From Calendula officinalis (lineage: Eukaryota; Streptophyta; Magnoliopsida; Asterales; Asteraceae), in contig OY970822.1 of NCBI GenBank assembly GCA_963853835.1, positions 47,456,404-47,520,403 of the forward strand: a stretch of 64,000 nucleotides of DNA. Reading direction: 5' to 3'. The notes under the pieces are model-generated. The model was not told the origin of the DNA. It did no database searches and saw nothing but the letters and a program-made list of their open reading frames with translations. A program made the position numbers and the translations under genes. Shown here piece after piece: positions 45,873-57,808 of the stretch (the stretch's first letter is position 1; each line of letters begins with the position of its first letter).

Positions 45873-47178
45873 TCACTTGTCGGGTTTAGCAACGGTTTTG
45901 CAAATTGGGCATTCATTTTTCCTAAGAAGCCATTGTTTTATGCAATCTAAATGATGATAATGCCCGCATTCAAGTCGTCCTAATTCTTCGTCTCCTTTAC
46001 ATTCCTCCTATAAATTTACAAATCGTTGTTATTTTCAGTTTCCACAACTTTTATCGATAACAAATATTCCATCTTTTCAAAATTCAAATACAAACTTACT
46101 TGACATATGCTACATTTCGAGTCTTTGACTTTCGAATTATAGTCAAATGACATAAGGAACGATTTTTTAGGTCTTTTTAAACAGTCAAGTATTTCTTCTT
46201 CTTGCAAACCACCTTCAACATACCCAATTCTGTCACTCAATTCCACCAATTCCTGCATAAAATGGCGAATTAGTATGACTTTGAAAAAGGTCAAACCTTG
46301 ACTTCATAAATTAGTCAAATTACCTCGTATGACATGATATCTGCATTGATCCTCCATGCTCCAAAGCGATCACTGCCTTCTAATCTTCCATCTAGTAACG
46401 GATTCTGTTCCAACATCACAATCTGCAAATTTCATGTTTCAGTTCACGAGATTTATAATCCAGTTTATATCAATTCAACCATATTCGATCATCTTCAGTG
46501 AGAAATTAAATTCAAACCTCAGAGATAGCTCCAGGAGAACGACGGTGAGCACGATTAAATTGTCGAGAATCAGATACATTTGAAATTGAGCGTATGAAAG
46601 TTGAATCGTTGACTTGTGCGGGAATACTCCATTGTTGTTGAAGCTCCGTAGCTTGCCTTGCGGAACGAGAACGCTATCAAAATCAGCAACATGTTGTTAA
46701 TTGTTCATCAAATCCTTAATTAATCGTATTCCATCAGTTTAAATTCAAATTTCTAAAAAGTTTGACATGTGTTTGACCATGACGGAAAACTGAAAATATG
46801 AGCCTAAACCTAAAAAGCTAACTAAATTACCTGTCTATTCTTTCTTCTATGTGTATCAGCACCTGTACTCTGTGCAACATCATACGTAAATCCGATTCCA
46901 GGAGGAGCACAACACACATTCTCCGGACACGATCCCCTGTTTTTCCTCTGTTTCTTCTTCTTCTTCCTCCTCCTCGTTTTCTCCGACTGAGGATGCACCT
47001 CCACAGCCACCGCCGGAGACACATTCCGGTCACATCCAAGCGTCAAAAACCCGAACAGCTTTTTCCGGCGAGGGGTACCTTCACCAGATTCGGTAATTTG
47101 AGTGAAATTTGGTGTTGTTGAGTGTGATTTGATCCTTGGATTCCTGCGTCTTCCATGTTCAGGGGTTGCAGCTGCCAT
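45873..47178 (-). CDS. RING-H2 finger E3 ubiquitin ligase (MBR/HIP1-like C-terminus)
   Basis: Five exons: 47178-46831, 46673-46518, 46422-46324, 46252-46100 and 46007-45873. All splice sites are GT..AG in phase 0, giving 296 residues. The N-terminus is basic (HGRRRNPRIKSH, RRRKKKKKQRKNRG), probably disordered with nuclear-signal-like stretches. ELVELSDRIGYVEGGLQEEE precedes the C-terminal RING-H2 finger: CSICQEECKGDEELGRLE then CGHYHHLDC and CPICK. All eight metal ligands are present in the C-C-C-H-H-C-C-C order. The block before the RING and the RING itself resemble plant MBR1/MBR2 and HIP1-like ligases, though those are longer. Expected role: transfer of ubiquitin from E2 to a substrate. 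The target is unknown. Confidence 0.9.
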
Positions 47179-49070
47179 TGATTTGAGGGAGAATTTTGAG
47201 GGATGTCGGTGAAATTATAGAGGTTTGTGTGTAGAAATGGGGAAATTGAAGCCTTGACAACTAAGGGTGTGGGACTGTGGGTAAGTTTGTCTTCACTCTT
47301 GTTCTGTTTTCTTTGGTGATTTTATTTTGGATATTTGCGATACAAACAAAAATGTTATGAGTATTTCGAAGATGAGAATTGAAATCCTACCTGCCCCATT
47401 ATGATATTGAATACCACAACTCAATAATATTCGTTAATTGCGTATATATTATGATTAATAATATTGATGTTTATATTTTGTGTCTAGCTTACTCACTTTA
47501 TTAACATACATACCAAAATTAATGGATAATATTAGGAGAAAAAAAATTATGGATTACGAATGTTATCTTATCAAGTAAGTATACATATAAGTCAACACAA
47601 AATGTAGGAATCAATATCATTTTCTGATGTATTGTTAGCGTTTGAATTATACGGTGATGCAATGTCGTTTCTATGTATTGAAATTGTAGCTACGTTTTCT
47701 TCTTAACTTTGATAACATGTTTAAAACATTCAATATTGGTTTGTATGAAATTTCATTATTTTTTCTCATAAACCTAGAGTTTTAAATCAGCTTCAAAAGA
47801 CAAACGAGTTAAAAACTGGCTCATAAATAAAATTTAAAAACTGAAATAAAGAAAAACTTTAAAATACAAATAACTCGTATAATACAATTTTTTGGACCCA
47901 AAAGTTTCATAAACACCGGTTTATAATGACGTTCTCCTCGCAAGCTTCGATTTCACTTGTCTCGGGACTAAAACGGAGCCCTGTAAGTATATAACCCAAG
48001 TTATATAACCCAAGTTATACCATTTTAGTGCAGACTTTTTATTCACACAATCTTTTACCTTCAGAAACAAAAAACGCATATGCTCTACAACTGGACCTGC
48101 ATTAGTATGAACAACCCTTGACTCCATGACTCATGATGTATAAGTCTGTCTATTGTAGTAATTTATTGGGGTTGAATATGTGCATAACTAGACAGAAGAT
48201 CAAGGTGGCGAAAACGATAGAACAGGAGTTGTTATTAGATTTTTAAGTAAATTAACTTTAATATATTAAATGTTGTCATTTAAAATAATATAAAAGTCTA
48301 CGTGTGTCATTTTAAAATCATCGTGGGGTTTAATTAAAAGATTTTAAAGAATCAGATAATATTTCAGATTCTAAGACCAAGTAGAAGGCATCCAATGTGG
48401 CCAACTTAAGTAACAGATGAATGATAAAATTTTCACAATTGTTATATAGGATTAATATCTTATTATTGTAATTATATAAGCTATATATTATAATTTCAAG
48501 GTTTGTAGTGACCGCGCGATAATGTGGGATTTAAAAACATACATTTGTTTACGTTAAGATTTAAATTCGATTTATCTGATTTATTATTTTATATTTTCGA
48601 AAAGATTGAAATTGAAATGTGGGGTGGTGTGTTATATTACTTTGTTATATGTATGATGGTATGCATAATCAAAAGTTTTTAATGACCATTCACATATGAC
48701 AAATAATGCAACTTGAATCGACTTGTTTACACTTAATTCCATCAAAATTGTAAATTTAAAATCACACACACATGCATATTAAATATTCTCTTTACTAAAA
48801 CATAAACTCATAACCATTATTTAAGTGGGAAACCAAAGGCATGGCTCCTGTGGATTCTTGATTTTTTTTCCTAGTTTGCAATTGTAATTTGATCTTTCCA
48901 CTGTCCCCATTTTGGGTTCATTTCTGTTAACCTAACAGTTACCACAAAATTACGACATGTTCACTTGCTCACTCTGAAATATGCTATGTATGTATACTTA
49001 TGCTGACCACCACCCATTATTTCTTTTTACAAATATCAATGTTGCGAGATTTCCTTTTAATTTACACTTA
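47179..49070. other. Intergenic, RING gene promoter side, no other gene
   Basis: AT-rich region with the RING gene 5' flank and one degenerate MITE (47457-47622). Short frames such as 47921-48127 show no recognisable domain. Confidence 0.55.
47457..47622. mobile_element. Small MITE, AATGRTATTTRGTCCTAC family, copy 2 (degenerate)
   Basis: The left end AATAATATTGATGTTTATAT and the right end in reverse complement AATGATATTGATTCCTACAT share TTTTGTGT next. The inner motif GGATAATATTAGGAGA resembles the copies at 26513 and 54805. Confidence 0.55.
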
Positions 49071-49157
49071 TTAATTTCAACCAATGGGGCTTGAGTAAAT
49101 TAATTTCAACTAATGGGGTTTGAGTAAATTAATTTCAACCAATAGGGCTTGAGTGAA
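49071..49157. repeat. 29-bp tandem repeat, three copies
   Basis: Unit TTAATTTCAACCAATGGGGC + TTGAGTAAA at 49071, 49100 and 49129, with one or two differences per copy. Confidence 0.9.
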
Positions 49158-49201
49158 TAGTGAAATGGTATGGCACCTGTATAATAGGAAGAATTAGTTT
49201 A

Positions 49202-49528
49202 GACCACTGTCAACAGTGGTGGAAACTGACGCCGTCAGTTGTTGCTAAATCAGCGGCACGTCAGTTCACCTTCCAACTGACACTAAATTGACGTACTCAT
49301 GCCAACAATACATCTTCCCTTTAATTTTTTGTGACCCACTATTATAAAATACGCACACAAAATATCCCTTTGGGCACCACCCCACCAACTGATCTCACCC
49401 TCAAACTCGTCCCCAAACCGGCGCAAATTAACCGACGGAAAAAGCGATCTCACCGTGCCAACGGTTTGACCCCTTTTCTTGCCAACCGACGTGAAGAGGA
49501 CCACTGCCGACTGCCGTTGGCAGTGGTC
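49202..49528. mobile_element. PIF/Harbinger-like MITE
   Basis: 327 bp. Ends GACCACTGTCAACAGTGG and, in reverse complement, GACCACTGCCAACGGCAG, flanked by TTA on both sides. The same element is present inverted at 53939-54261 and in diverged form at 26145-26447. Frames inside are shadows. Confidence 0.82.
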
Positions 49529-49711
49529 TTACTAACAAAAAAAAGTGAATTGTAACAAACGAACACGAATATGAACAACATGATGGAAAAGGTGTTTAAT
49601 CCATCATCTATGACCTTTTTGGTTGGAAAATATGACTGAAAGTGTACAATAATTATGTAATTGATATGTTCTGATAATATTATCTTTACTATATTATAAA
49701 GGGTTTATCCC

Positions 49712-49764
49712 TTCCATAATTAGCAAGGCTGAAAATTCAGCCAACACACTTGCTAATTATGGAA
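49712..49764. repeat. Perfect 16-bp-arm hairpin near Helitron 5' end
   Basis: Arms TTCCATAATTAGCAAG and CTTGCTAATTATGGAA are exact reverse complements around a 21-base loop that itself contains GGCTGAA...TTCAGCC. Confidence 0.92.
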
Positions 49765-51431
49765 TTAATAATGTTGAAAAAAAAAACCCTTAGACAGGTT
49801 TCGTATCATATAACACAGATGTTACCGCTAGGCCAAGCCTGCGGCTACGGTTTTGATCCTAAACTAAAGATATATATCTCTTCAAACGTGGGTGAGGCCC
49901 ACTGATTTTAACAGGCCTGTTTGTTAATACATCAAATGGCCCATCAAGGCAATTTTATTATGTTGTTAACCGGCCCATACCCATCTATGATCTGGTTATC
50001 TACTTTCGATCGGCGCTACCTCTTCGTTATCTCGCCTTTTCCTTCTCCCGCCTCTTCAATATCTCTGACAATGATAGAACCAAAGATCCTATATCCAGTC
50101 ATCTTCATCCGACTCCTCATTTCTGCAACCACGATGATTATCTTTCTGCTAAACCTTACTCGATTTCATACCCAATCTTCACCTTTAAATACAACACATC
50201 AATGGGTGAAATATTCAATTCCATACTAAATCTCAAGGAAAGAATTTGAGGTAAATGTGTTAATTGTAACTGCTTCTATCGTTATTTTACTCATACTCAT
50301 AAAATGAATTTCGTTTTTTTGCCATGTTTGTAGGAAATCACTAAATGGAATTTAGTTTTGTTTGAACCGGAAGAAGTAAATCAATCTCAGGTATGTCTTT
50401 TTTGTCGTTAAAGTCATTTAATTTTGGTATGATTGTGATAATTTGATGTACTCCTATTATCCAAGATGCTTTTAAGGAATCTGAAATCCATATGTAAATG
50501 GGTTTGTGCCATTAGCAGCCTAAACATCATAAGTTTTCTTCACGTTTTGGTGGATTTTCGAGTGCTCAATTTGTATTAGAAGTTGTTTTAGTATTAATGT
50601 GCATGTTTAACTATTCAACCAAAATTGAGATGTAAAATAACTAAAATTAAAACCGATTGGGCTGTAGGGTTATAACTCCAATAGTCAAACATTTAATCCC
50701 TGATTTTAAAAGTTAATTTTATTTGGCTGCTAATCAGGCTGGTATAAACTATCGAGGATAGAGATTATATAAATTTAATTTGGCTGCTATATACATAAAC
50801 TGTTCAGACTGCAAATCTGGTCAAAATTTGAGGATTGAACTTAAATTATATCATTCTTGTATGGATTCGAATTTTTAACTTTAATGTGCTTACCTCAAGC
50901 TATATTCATAGACAATTATGGCTTATGTTTATTTGTAATGCTGATCAACTTTTACTAATAGTTAGGAATTTTTATATTCTTTTTGTGTTTTATGTTTATA
51001 GGGATGACCAAAAGGTGTTTCACCAAAGTACAGTTTAAAGTCACAATTGGTTACTCCTAATTTATTTAACAAATAGACAAAAAAAAAACCCGTTTGATGG
51101 TTTGGACCCATAGTAAGAATCACGCGTTTCAACCTGAGGCTGTTTTTAACCAGTTACACTTACACTACCCATGAATCTTGCCACCTGTATTTATTTTTAG
51201 TTTTTAATTGTTATCTGAAATGTTTTCTATATACCTTAAAATGTAACAGGTCAAAATGGCAGTTGATTGTGTGGGTCCGGATGTTGAAAAGTCTCGCATC
51301 ATATCAAAATGGAATCTACCGTCAAAATTTGGAATTTGCAATTCTCTTAATTGAAGCTTAAAGTCAAAAAACGAGGACATATGTTTCAAATGCTTATGAA
51401 TGTTGTTTGAGATTGATTTTGAAATATCAAA

Positions 51432-51720
51432 TTTGATGGATTAGGTTTTGATTTAAGTGATTTGTTAGAAGATGCACATCAAGATTTACAACGGATGGAT
51501 GCTTCTGCAGCACATTTTTTTTAGTCTTATGTCTAACAACAACCTTCGTTTGAATTTTTTTCTATAAATTTTATGATCAATGAACATGGTGGTTTGATGT
51601 TGTGTTTGACTTTTGCAGTCAAAGTTGCTGTTAGAGGATTTAGTATGGAGGCAGCAACTGCTTTGTACTCTGCAAGTTGCTTTACTAAAGGAAAGTTTGG
51701 GAATGGATGGTTTAGTAGTT
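51432..51720 (+). pseudogene. Exon-like fragments of unknown gene(s) in Helitron
   Basis: Two stretches look like captured exons. 51432-51524 reads FDGLGFDLSDLLEDAHQDLQ and continues RMDASAAHFF. 51619-51715 follows a TTTTGCAG acceptor-like site and in one frame reads VKVAVRGFSMEAATALYSAS. I do not recognise either family. They lie upstream of the L7 fragment in the same orientation and could come from another gene. Confidence 0.35.
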
Positions 51721-51785
51721 GCATTTATTTTATCTGTGTTTTTTCTTAAATTTAAATATTATCATGAGTTTATGATTTTTCAAAG

Positions 51786-51993
51786 GCATTGGGTGAGCAC
51801 AAAATTAAATGCATAGAAGACATTGTAAAGGAAATTGCAAATACGGGCCCACATTTTCAAGGAAATTTCCAATTTTTGTGTCTTTTTCCTCTAAACAAGC
51901 CTGAGAATGCATTGCATGGTAAGAAAAAGCGGTGCAAAGATGGTGATTTTGGATATCGTTATAATCAATGAGTTGATTAGTAAGATGAATTAA
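51786..51993 (+). pseudogene. Ribosomal protein L7 (uL30) C-terminal exon captured by Helitron
   Basis: After an intron-like TTTTTCAAAG the sequence reads ALGEHKIKCIEDIVKEIANT, then GPHF, PLNKPENAL, KKKR and DGDFG. After a small deletion that shifts the frame it ends INELISKMN and a stop. These are C-terminal features of plant ribosomal protein L7, in particular a paralogue type with LGEHKI and LNKP. Only the last exon is recognisable and the frame is broken near 51955, so it is a dead fragment. Identification is from memory of the family. Confidence 0.7.
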
Positions 51994-52242
51994 TTAGTAG
52001 TGATATGCCTAAACAAGAAATTTATCTTATTTTTTGTTAAGTATTTTGTTCTGTGATTTTTTTTTTTGTTTCATTTTCGGTATTATGCTTTGATTTATTG
52101 ATTACATTTGAATTGAAGTCTTTATTGCTTAATTATCAATTTCTAGCAGTATAAATGCATAATAATGATGTTATAATTACTAAGAGATGAAAACAATTTA
52201 CCTGAAGGGGGTTGATAAACTACCGTATCGTTATAAAATTGT

Positions 52243-52485
52243 ACATCCATCCCTTAAAAAATTTCGCATTTCTCTTGAGTACAAGTTTTTAAGAGGTAGT
52301 TAGCAATGCGGCCATTGCTAAAAAAATTTGTTTAAAATACAACGTTAGATTGGAGAGAGAGTCTATATAGGAAAATAGTTAGTGGTGGGGTTATTAATAA
52401 TACTGTTATTTTATTAAGTGGACTTTTCAAATTGGAGAAATAAAAAAAGGGAAATTGGAATTTTTTTTTTGTGGGACGGGTATTA
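52243..52485. mobile_element. Degenerate Stowaway-like MITE inside Helitron
   Basis: CATCCCTTAAAAAATTTCGC...TCTCTTGAGTACAAG on the left and GGGAAATTGGAATTTTTTTT...GTGGGACGGGTA on the right. GTTAGTGGTGGGGTTATTAA and TTATTTTATTAAGTGGA inside are shared with the CTCCCTCCGTCC family. The ends are eroded. Confidence 0.6.
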
Positions 52486-52802
52486 TTTGAGATCTTCCTA
52501 ATTAGCAACATTTGATTTTTGGCCAACGTACTTATCTTTTCGAAATAGATTTTCGTTTATTAACAATATTAACTTGAACTTGCGACTTTTTTATTATTAA
52601 CACAATTTCTTACTAACAGAGTTAAAACTATATGTTCATTATATATGTTCATTACTTGACTATAATCATGCTACCTCAGGAAACCTTTTGGCGAACTCTC
52701 GGTCGAAGATTTTTACTAAATCTTTAAACATTTAAAGGTTAAAATAACTGGCCATCACCATTCACCATATATGCGCCCACCACCATCACTATCCAATGAT
52801 TG

Positions 52803-52840
52803 ATCGCCGTAAAATTCGCCGTAAAATTCGCCGTAAAATA
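52803..52840. repeat. CGCCGTAAAATT short tandem repeat near Helitron 3' end
   Basis: Three consecutive copies of a 13-bp unit containing CGCCGTAAAAT. Confidence 0.8.
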
Positions 52841-53150
52841 TAGTTACAAGGTACCTGCCGGCCGCCGCCGCATTACGCGGGTACCAGCTAGTTATATATA
52901 ACTGATAAATAACAACAATTACGTTATGTTTTTATTGTTGGAGTAATTAAGTAACAAATTGGCTATTTTATTAATCGTTTTACAAGTCATTTACATAAAC
53001 TGTGTTTTGGGTCATTTTCATTTTGTGGTCTTATTAGTCTTATGCTACTGGCCCAAATGAAAAAGACCAAACAATAAGCTTACTATTGCGGCAACCCAAA
53101 CCATGATGCAAACTAAAGAACGATACATATTAATTTATTCTTAAATATTA

Positions 53151-53413
53151 CTCCCTCCGTCCCACAAAAAAGTTCCCATTTCTCCTAAAGCTTTTGTCCC
53201 ACAAAAAAATTCCCATTTCTCACATGTGGTGGGCTCCACACAATAAAATATTATTATTATTAAAAACTCCATCAATAACATCCACTAATTATCTTTCTCT
53301 CTCCAAACCAACCTTATATTTTAATCAAAATAATACCAATGACCCCACCATTAATTATCACCTAAAATCTTGTGCCAAAGGGAAATGGGAACTTTTTTGT
53401 GGGACGGAGGGAG
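53151..53413. mobile_element. Stowaway-like MITE, CTCCCTCCGTCC ends
   Basis: 263 bp. Inverted ends CTCCCTCCGTCCCACAAAAA and TA on both sides. Same family as 24010 and 62263, in opposite orientation to the latter. Confidence 0.93.
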
Positions 53414-53938
53414 TACTATTATTCACAATATAACTTGAACCCTGACCATGAAGGGAAACATGCAATATTGATAGGTTAAAGGCATTTTGGTAAAGCATGC
53501 AAACTTCTACTGAGACAACCAAGTTGAAGTAGGAAGACAAGCATGAGCACTGTGTTTGTTTTGATCATCACTTAATAATATATTCGTTAACCATTTGTGC
53601 TACTACATACGACAAAAGTTACTCAATCCGCTAATATTCAGGTTATTATTAAAAGAATTAGTTTTGCAATCCAAAGAAACTAGCGGCTCAACTTATTGCT
53701 TGCTTGTATATCTCATCTATGTAAATCTTAAATTATATTGGAAAGGTGATTCATTGTGCACTTAACATTCTCTAAGGAGAGCGTTTCGTGCCAATTATTT
53801 TCCGATATATTGATCATACTAGAGCAAGAATATATTAAGCAGTTATTTTTCTCTCAAATGCAATTCTTAAACTATTTGCAAAAAAAAGCAATAAATAGAA
53901 AAAGAAACATAAATTGCAAAAGATGTCAAAAGCCAATA
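53414..53938. other. Intergenic, no gene seen
   Basis: No credible ORF or repeat between the two MITEs. Confidence 0.5.
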
Positions 53939-54261
53939 CGCTGCTGGTGCCAACTGTGGCTGCAGTTGTTCCGTCAGTTGCACGCCAGTACTGCACACCG
54001 TTGGCACGCCCCCTGCAGTTTTTCCATCGGTAGGGCACTCGCCGGTTTGGAGACGGGGGATGAGGTAAGCGTCGGTTTGGTGGGTGGGTCCAAAGGGGTA
54101 TTTTGTGTGTGTTTTTTGTAATGGTGGGTCCCAAAAAATTAAAGTGGAGTGATATTGTTGGCATGAGTAAGTCAGTTTATTGTCGATTGGAGGGTAAGCT
54201 GACGTGATGTTGATTAAGCAACAACTGATAGCGTCAGTTGGGTGCACTGTTAGGAGCGGTC
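53939..54261. mobile_element. PIF/Harbinger-like MITE, inverted relative of 49202
   Basis: In reverse complement it starts GACCGCTCCTAACAGTGCAC, then AACTGACGCTATCAGTTGTTG, closely matching 49202 onwards. The other end (CGCTGCTGGTGCCAACTG) is eroded. Borders are good to a few bases. Confidence 0.72.
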
Positions 54262-54435
54262 TGAGCCATGAATGACGGGTTAATTGTGGCATGTGGAGCC
54301 TGTCTACTTCCAAACTTCAATCAACAATTTGTTTATCATTCAACGGCGTCGTTTCCTTTTGAACTTTATTATTATTTGAACTTATCCTGTCATTATTTAA
54401 AAAAATTTAAATGTACATAAAGTTGTAAGAAAATA

Positions 54436-54723
54436 CTTCCTCCGATTCAAAATAAGTGCTATATTTTTACTTTTATGTTTTTTGATGTAAAATATTGTAA
54501 TATGTATTATGATAGATTAAAAGGATAATTAGTGAAGAGCACTATAATATTTGTCTTTATTGAAAAAAGAGAAAGAAAAGAATAATTAATAATATTTAAT
54601 AAAGTTAAGTAAGGATTAAATGATAATTTTATATATAAAAATTTACCAAATAAGGAAAGTGTAGCACTTATTTTGAATTACCAATATAAGAATAGTATAT
54701 CACTTATTTTGAATCAGATGAAG
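54436..54723. mobile_element. Stowaway-like MITE, degenerate
   Basis: The left end CTTCCTCCGATTCAAAATAAG and the right end in reverse complement CTTCATCTGATTCAAAATAAG are inverted repeats flanked by TA. The right end carries an extra copy of its CACTTATTTTGAAT motif. Similar to the element at 22706. Confidence 0.8.
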
Positions 54724-54804
54724 TACATATTTGAGGAAGAAAACACAATATTCAAAATATGTTAGATAGTTAGTTAGATACCCGATGTGTTATATAACAT
54801 AGAG

Positions 54805-54968
54805 TAATGATATTTGGTCCTACCATTTGATCTTACTCATAATCCTACTCATTAGATAAAGATATGTATCTAAATCAAGAGATAATATTAAAAGAGAGAA
54901 TTAGTGAATAGCATATCATCCTATCAAGTGATTAGGACTATTAATAGGACCAAATGATAGACTATCTT
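54805..54968. mobile_element. Small MITE, AATGRTATTTRGTCCTAC family, copy 3
   Basis: The left end AATGATATTTGGTCCTACCA and right-end TAGGACCAAATGATAG are inverted repeats. CTCATTAGATAAAGATATG inside matches the copy at 26513. Confidence 0.7.
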
Positions 54969-55520
54969 TACAACATATACCTTACGTTGGCTTTTATAAT
55001 GCACCCAAAGCACACGCTATTATAGATGCGATGTACATAATTTATAACTTAAGCGAGTGTTGTACCTTTTAGAGGGGAAAAAAAGAGCAAATACATACCT
55101 TAGTATTTTAAATCCTCCAACAAAAAAAGTTACAAGATACCAAGTTCATGTATTTAGACGCTCCATTTACATATGACTTCCTTCTTTAGTTTTATTACAT
55201 TAGCCTCATATTAATACTTTTAAACTTTCTTCATCACTTTATCAAAATACATAATTCATTCACAATAAGATACGATTATCTCTAACATATCATTGTCTCT
55301 ATCCTTGTCCCTCTCGTCTGCAAACTAAAGAAAAGTAAATGGATAATGAAGAGAAGAAGACATCAGTTTTAACCCACAAACAACATTGGTAGATGCTTTA
55401 AAATTGTAACTATCATAATTTCATGCCTCATAATTCGGTTAAACACAAAAAAGGTTCGTTCGATCTAGCATACTTTTTACCAAACAAATACTTTATAATA
55501 TAGTGGTTTGTTCAAGGTAG
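54969..55520. other. Intergenic, no gene seen
   Basis: AT-rich. No ORF, RNA gene or repeat of note. Confidence 0.5.
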
Positions 55521-56160
55521 TCTAAAGATTTTATTAAGTCCTAAAGTACAATTATTAGCCCTTGAATCAAAAAAAGTCTAAAGGTCAAGATTAATATTCA
55601 AATCACCACCACCACTACCAACACATGTGATTTAATACATCAATACCCCATCACCGCCGGCGGCCGGCGACGGCGGCCGGCGGAGATCGGCAGCGGCCGG
55701 AGCTGGCGGTCGGCGGCGGTCGGTGATGGTGACCGGCGGTGGTGGTCGTGACTTGAAACACATGTGATTCGTAAACCCTGTTTTTAGTGAATCACATGTG
55801 ATTGAAACACATGTGATTTGTAGTTCGTATGCTCCCTTGTTTTTAGAAACCCATGTTTTTAGTGAATCACATGTGTTTCTTGACTTGAAACACATATAAT
55901 TCGAGGTAATATGTTTGTCTATATTTTGGAACCCATGTATTTAATGGATCACATGTGTTTCAATACATCAATACCACCACCAGTCTCCCACCACTGTCAG
56001 TCACCACCATCACCGTCGGCCGCCACCGGCCAGCGGCGGACGACGGCGATCGGCGGTGGCCGGAGGCGGTGGCTGGGGTGTGGGTTTTGATCTTGACCAT
56101 TTTAAATTAATGGCTAGGATTTGTTACTTAAAACTTTAAAATTTTGGTGGATCTTTTTAA
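55521..56160. mobile_element. Foldback element with GC-rich core (Mutator-type MITE, tentative)
   Basis: The outer arms resemble each other in inverted orientation: left TTATTAGCCCTTGAATC..GGTCAAGATT, right in reverse complement AATCCTAGCCATTAATTT..GGTCAAGATC. Inside, GGCGGCCGG-rich blocks (55660-55740 and 56000-56080) flank an AT-rich centre with repeated inverted CACATGTGATT/AATCACATGTG motifs. Borders are approximate and no duplication was found. Confidence 0.5.
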
Positions 56161-56234
56161 AGGTAGTGATATTCCTACCACAGTTTTTAAGGACCTACCA
56201 CAACTTTTTTTACTTTGACTATTATACCCTTTAT

Positions 56235-56912
56235 TAGGGTTGTTCGTTTGCACGGTTTGGTTTTATCCGAACCAAATAGGTAAAACCAAATAAAGTCTGG
56301 TTTTTAAAAGTTCAAATCGAACCGTCCAAACTAATTCGAAAACCAAACCGATCCGAACCAAATAACAATTTGGTTCGTTTGGTTTGACCCGTTTGGTTTT
56401 TCCTTAAAATTTTCAAAATACTACAAAAGTATATAACATAAATAATATTAAGTTTGATATGTAAAATTCCAGAATGATAAACTACTTTGTATATCAAAAC
56501 AAGTCTAATTCATAGTTTGTGGCATTTACAATCATATATGAAAAAAATTTTACATCAATTTTATCAAAAACTTCAAAAAGATTGTTACATCGCTAACTGA
56601 TACAATATAATATGGAACAAGTGTTAATATATAAATCAATTTACTATAAGAAATGTAAAGAAAATGAGTACCATAATTGCTTACAATGGAAACCAACAAG
56701 TGATAGTATATAAACCAGTTTACTATATATTACTATTCGGTTTTTTTGGACAATCCGGTTTTTACAACGGAAACCAAACCTAATCCGAAATCCAAACTAT
56801 TAATTTGGTTTAAGTCCAAACCAATCCAAAAAACCAAAAAACCAATCCAAATAGTCCGATCCAAAATGTCCAATTAGACAATCCGGTTATATCCGAATAG
56901 TGAACACCCCTA
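56235..56912. mobile_element. hAT-type MITE, GGTTTGG/GGTTCGG-rich
   Basis: 678 bp starting TAGGGTTGTTCG and ending GAACACCCCTA. Flanks CCCTTTAT/CTCTTTAT are a 7/8 match to an 8-bp duplication. Both subterminal regions are full of AACCAAAC/GGTTTGG repeats in inverted orientation. Confidence 0.8.
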
Positions 56913-57478
56913 CTCTTTATCACTATCAATATTTGTCTTTTCTTTTATTTAATAGGTGGGACCAATAAGATTGCTACCCACAATTATATGCCTTTTTCTT
57001 TTCTCAGTAAAAAACTTAGAAGCTGCACAAACAAAGTTGATGATGGATCATTCACGTATAATTGAAATTGCATAAATCATTCAAAGTTAGAAATTAAATT
57101 CTGATTGTGCACAGAACGCAATATGGCAAAAAGAAGAAAAAATAAAACACTATAAATCAAATTGTGATTGCAAACGGTAAGATAACCATTATCCATCATT
57201 TGCATACGCCTTCGATTAACAATGATAAGAATCGCCATTTTTTTAAGTGAACAAAGAAATAAAACCAAAGCCTAGAAATTTAATTCCGACTAACAATGGA
57301 AATCTGGGATTGGAAATTTGGATGCAAAACTGAAATACAAATATGATGGCTTTGCCCAAATCTGATCGGAAATTTGTATTACAGTCAAAGGTATCGTGAT
57401 TACCGTAGGGAGTCGACAATCCGTAGAGAGTGAGAGAGACTTTCACGCATTCGACCCATTCCTCTTTATGATGGAAAC

Positions 57479-57808
57479 TAGGGGTGCTTATCGGGCCAAA
57501 ACCGAACCGAACCGAACCGATAGAACCGATAACCGATAACGATGAATTTTCAAAACCGAAACCGAACCGATAACATGTTATCGGTTGCGGTTCGGTTCGG
57601 TTTCGGTTCGGTACGGTTTCGGTTCGGTTATTTTAGGCCAAATGTTCATCCTTTTCCTAAAACCGAACCGATAGAACCGATAGAACCGATAACCGATAAC
57701 GATGAATTTTCAAAACCGAAACCGAACCGATAACATGTTATCGGTTCGGTTCGGTTCGGTTTCGGTCGGTTTTCGGTTCGGTTCTTTCGGTCCAGATGCT
57801 CACCCCTA
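57479..57808. mobile_element. hAT-type MITE, GGTTCGGTTCGG array
   Basis: 330 bp, TAGGGGTGCTTA...GCTCACCCCTA, flanked by a perfect 8-bp duplication ATGGAAAC (57471-57478 and 57809-57816). The interior has a direct repeat of about 125-155 bp, each half an inverted pair of CCGAACCGATAGAACCGATA and GGTTCGGTT blocks, with TAACATGTTATCGG as a palindromic centre. Confidence 0.9.

Larger units (their letters stand above)
49683..52891 (+). mobile_element. Non-autonomous Helitron carrying gene fragments
   Basis: Begins TCTTTACTATATTATAAAGG directly after an A, and ends GGTACCAGCTAG directly before a T, as Helitrons insert between A and T without target duplication. A GC-rich segment GCCGGCCGCCGCCGCATTAC then GCGGGTACC precedes the CTAG, in the position of the terminal hairpin. 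3209 bp. There is no Rep/helicase coding sequence. It contains a ribosomal protein L7 fragment and other exon-like pieces. Assignment rests on both termini. Confidence 0.78.

Noticed and set aside
46827..47121. Frames on both strands over the first RING gene exon
   Set aside because: Shadow frames; the exon 1 frame joins correctly to four more exons ending in a complete RING-H2 finger.
49921..50229. 102-codon frame in the Helitron
   Set aside because: No recognisable domain and composition typical of chance frames; not enough to call a gene.
55632..55895. Proline/arginine-rich 87-codon frame
   Set aside because: Translation of the GC-rich core and CACATGTG repeats of a foldback element.
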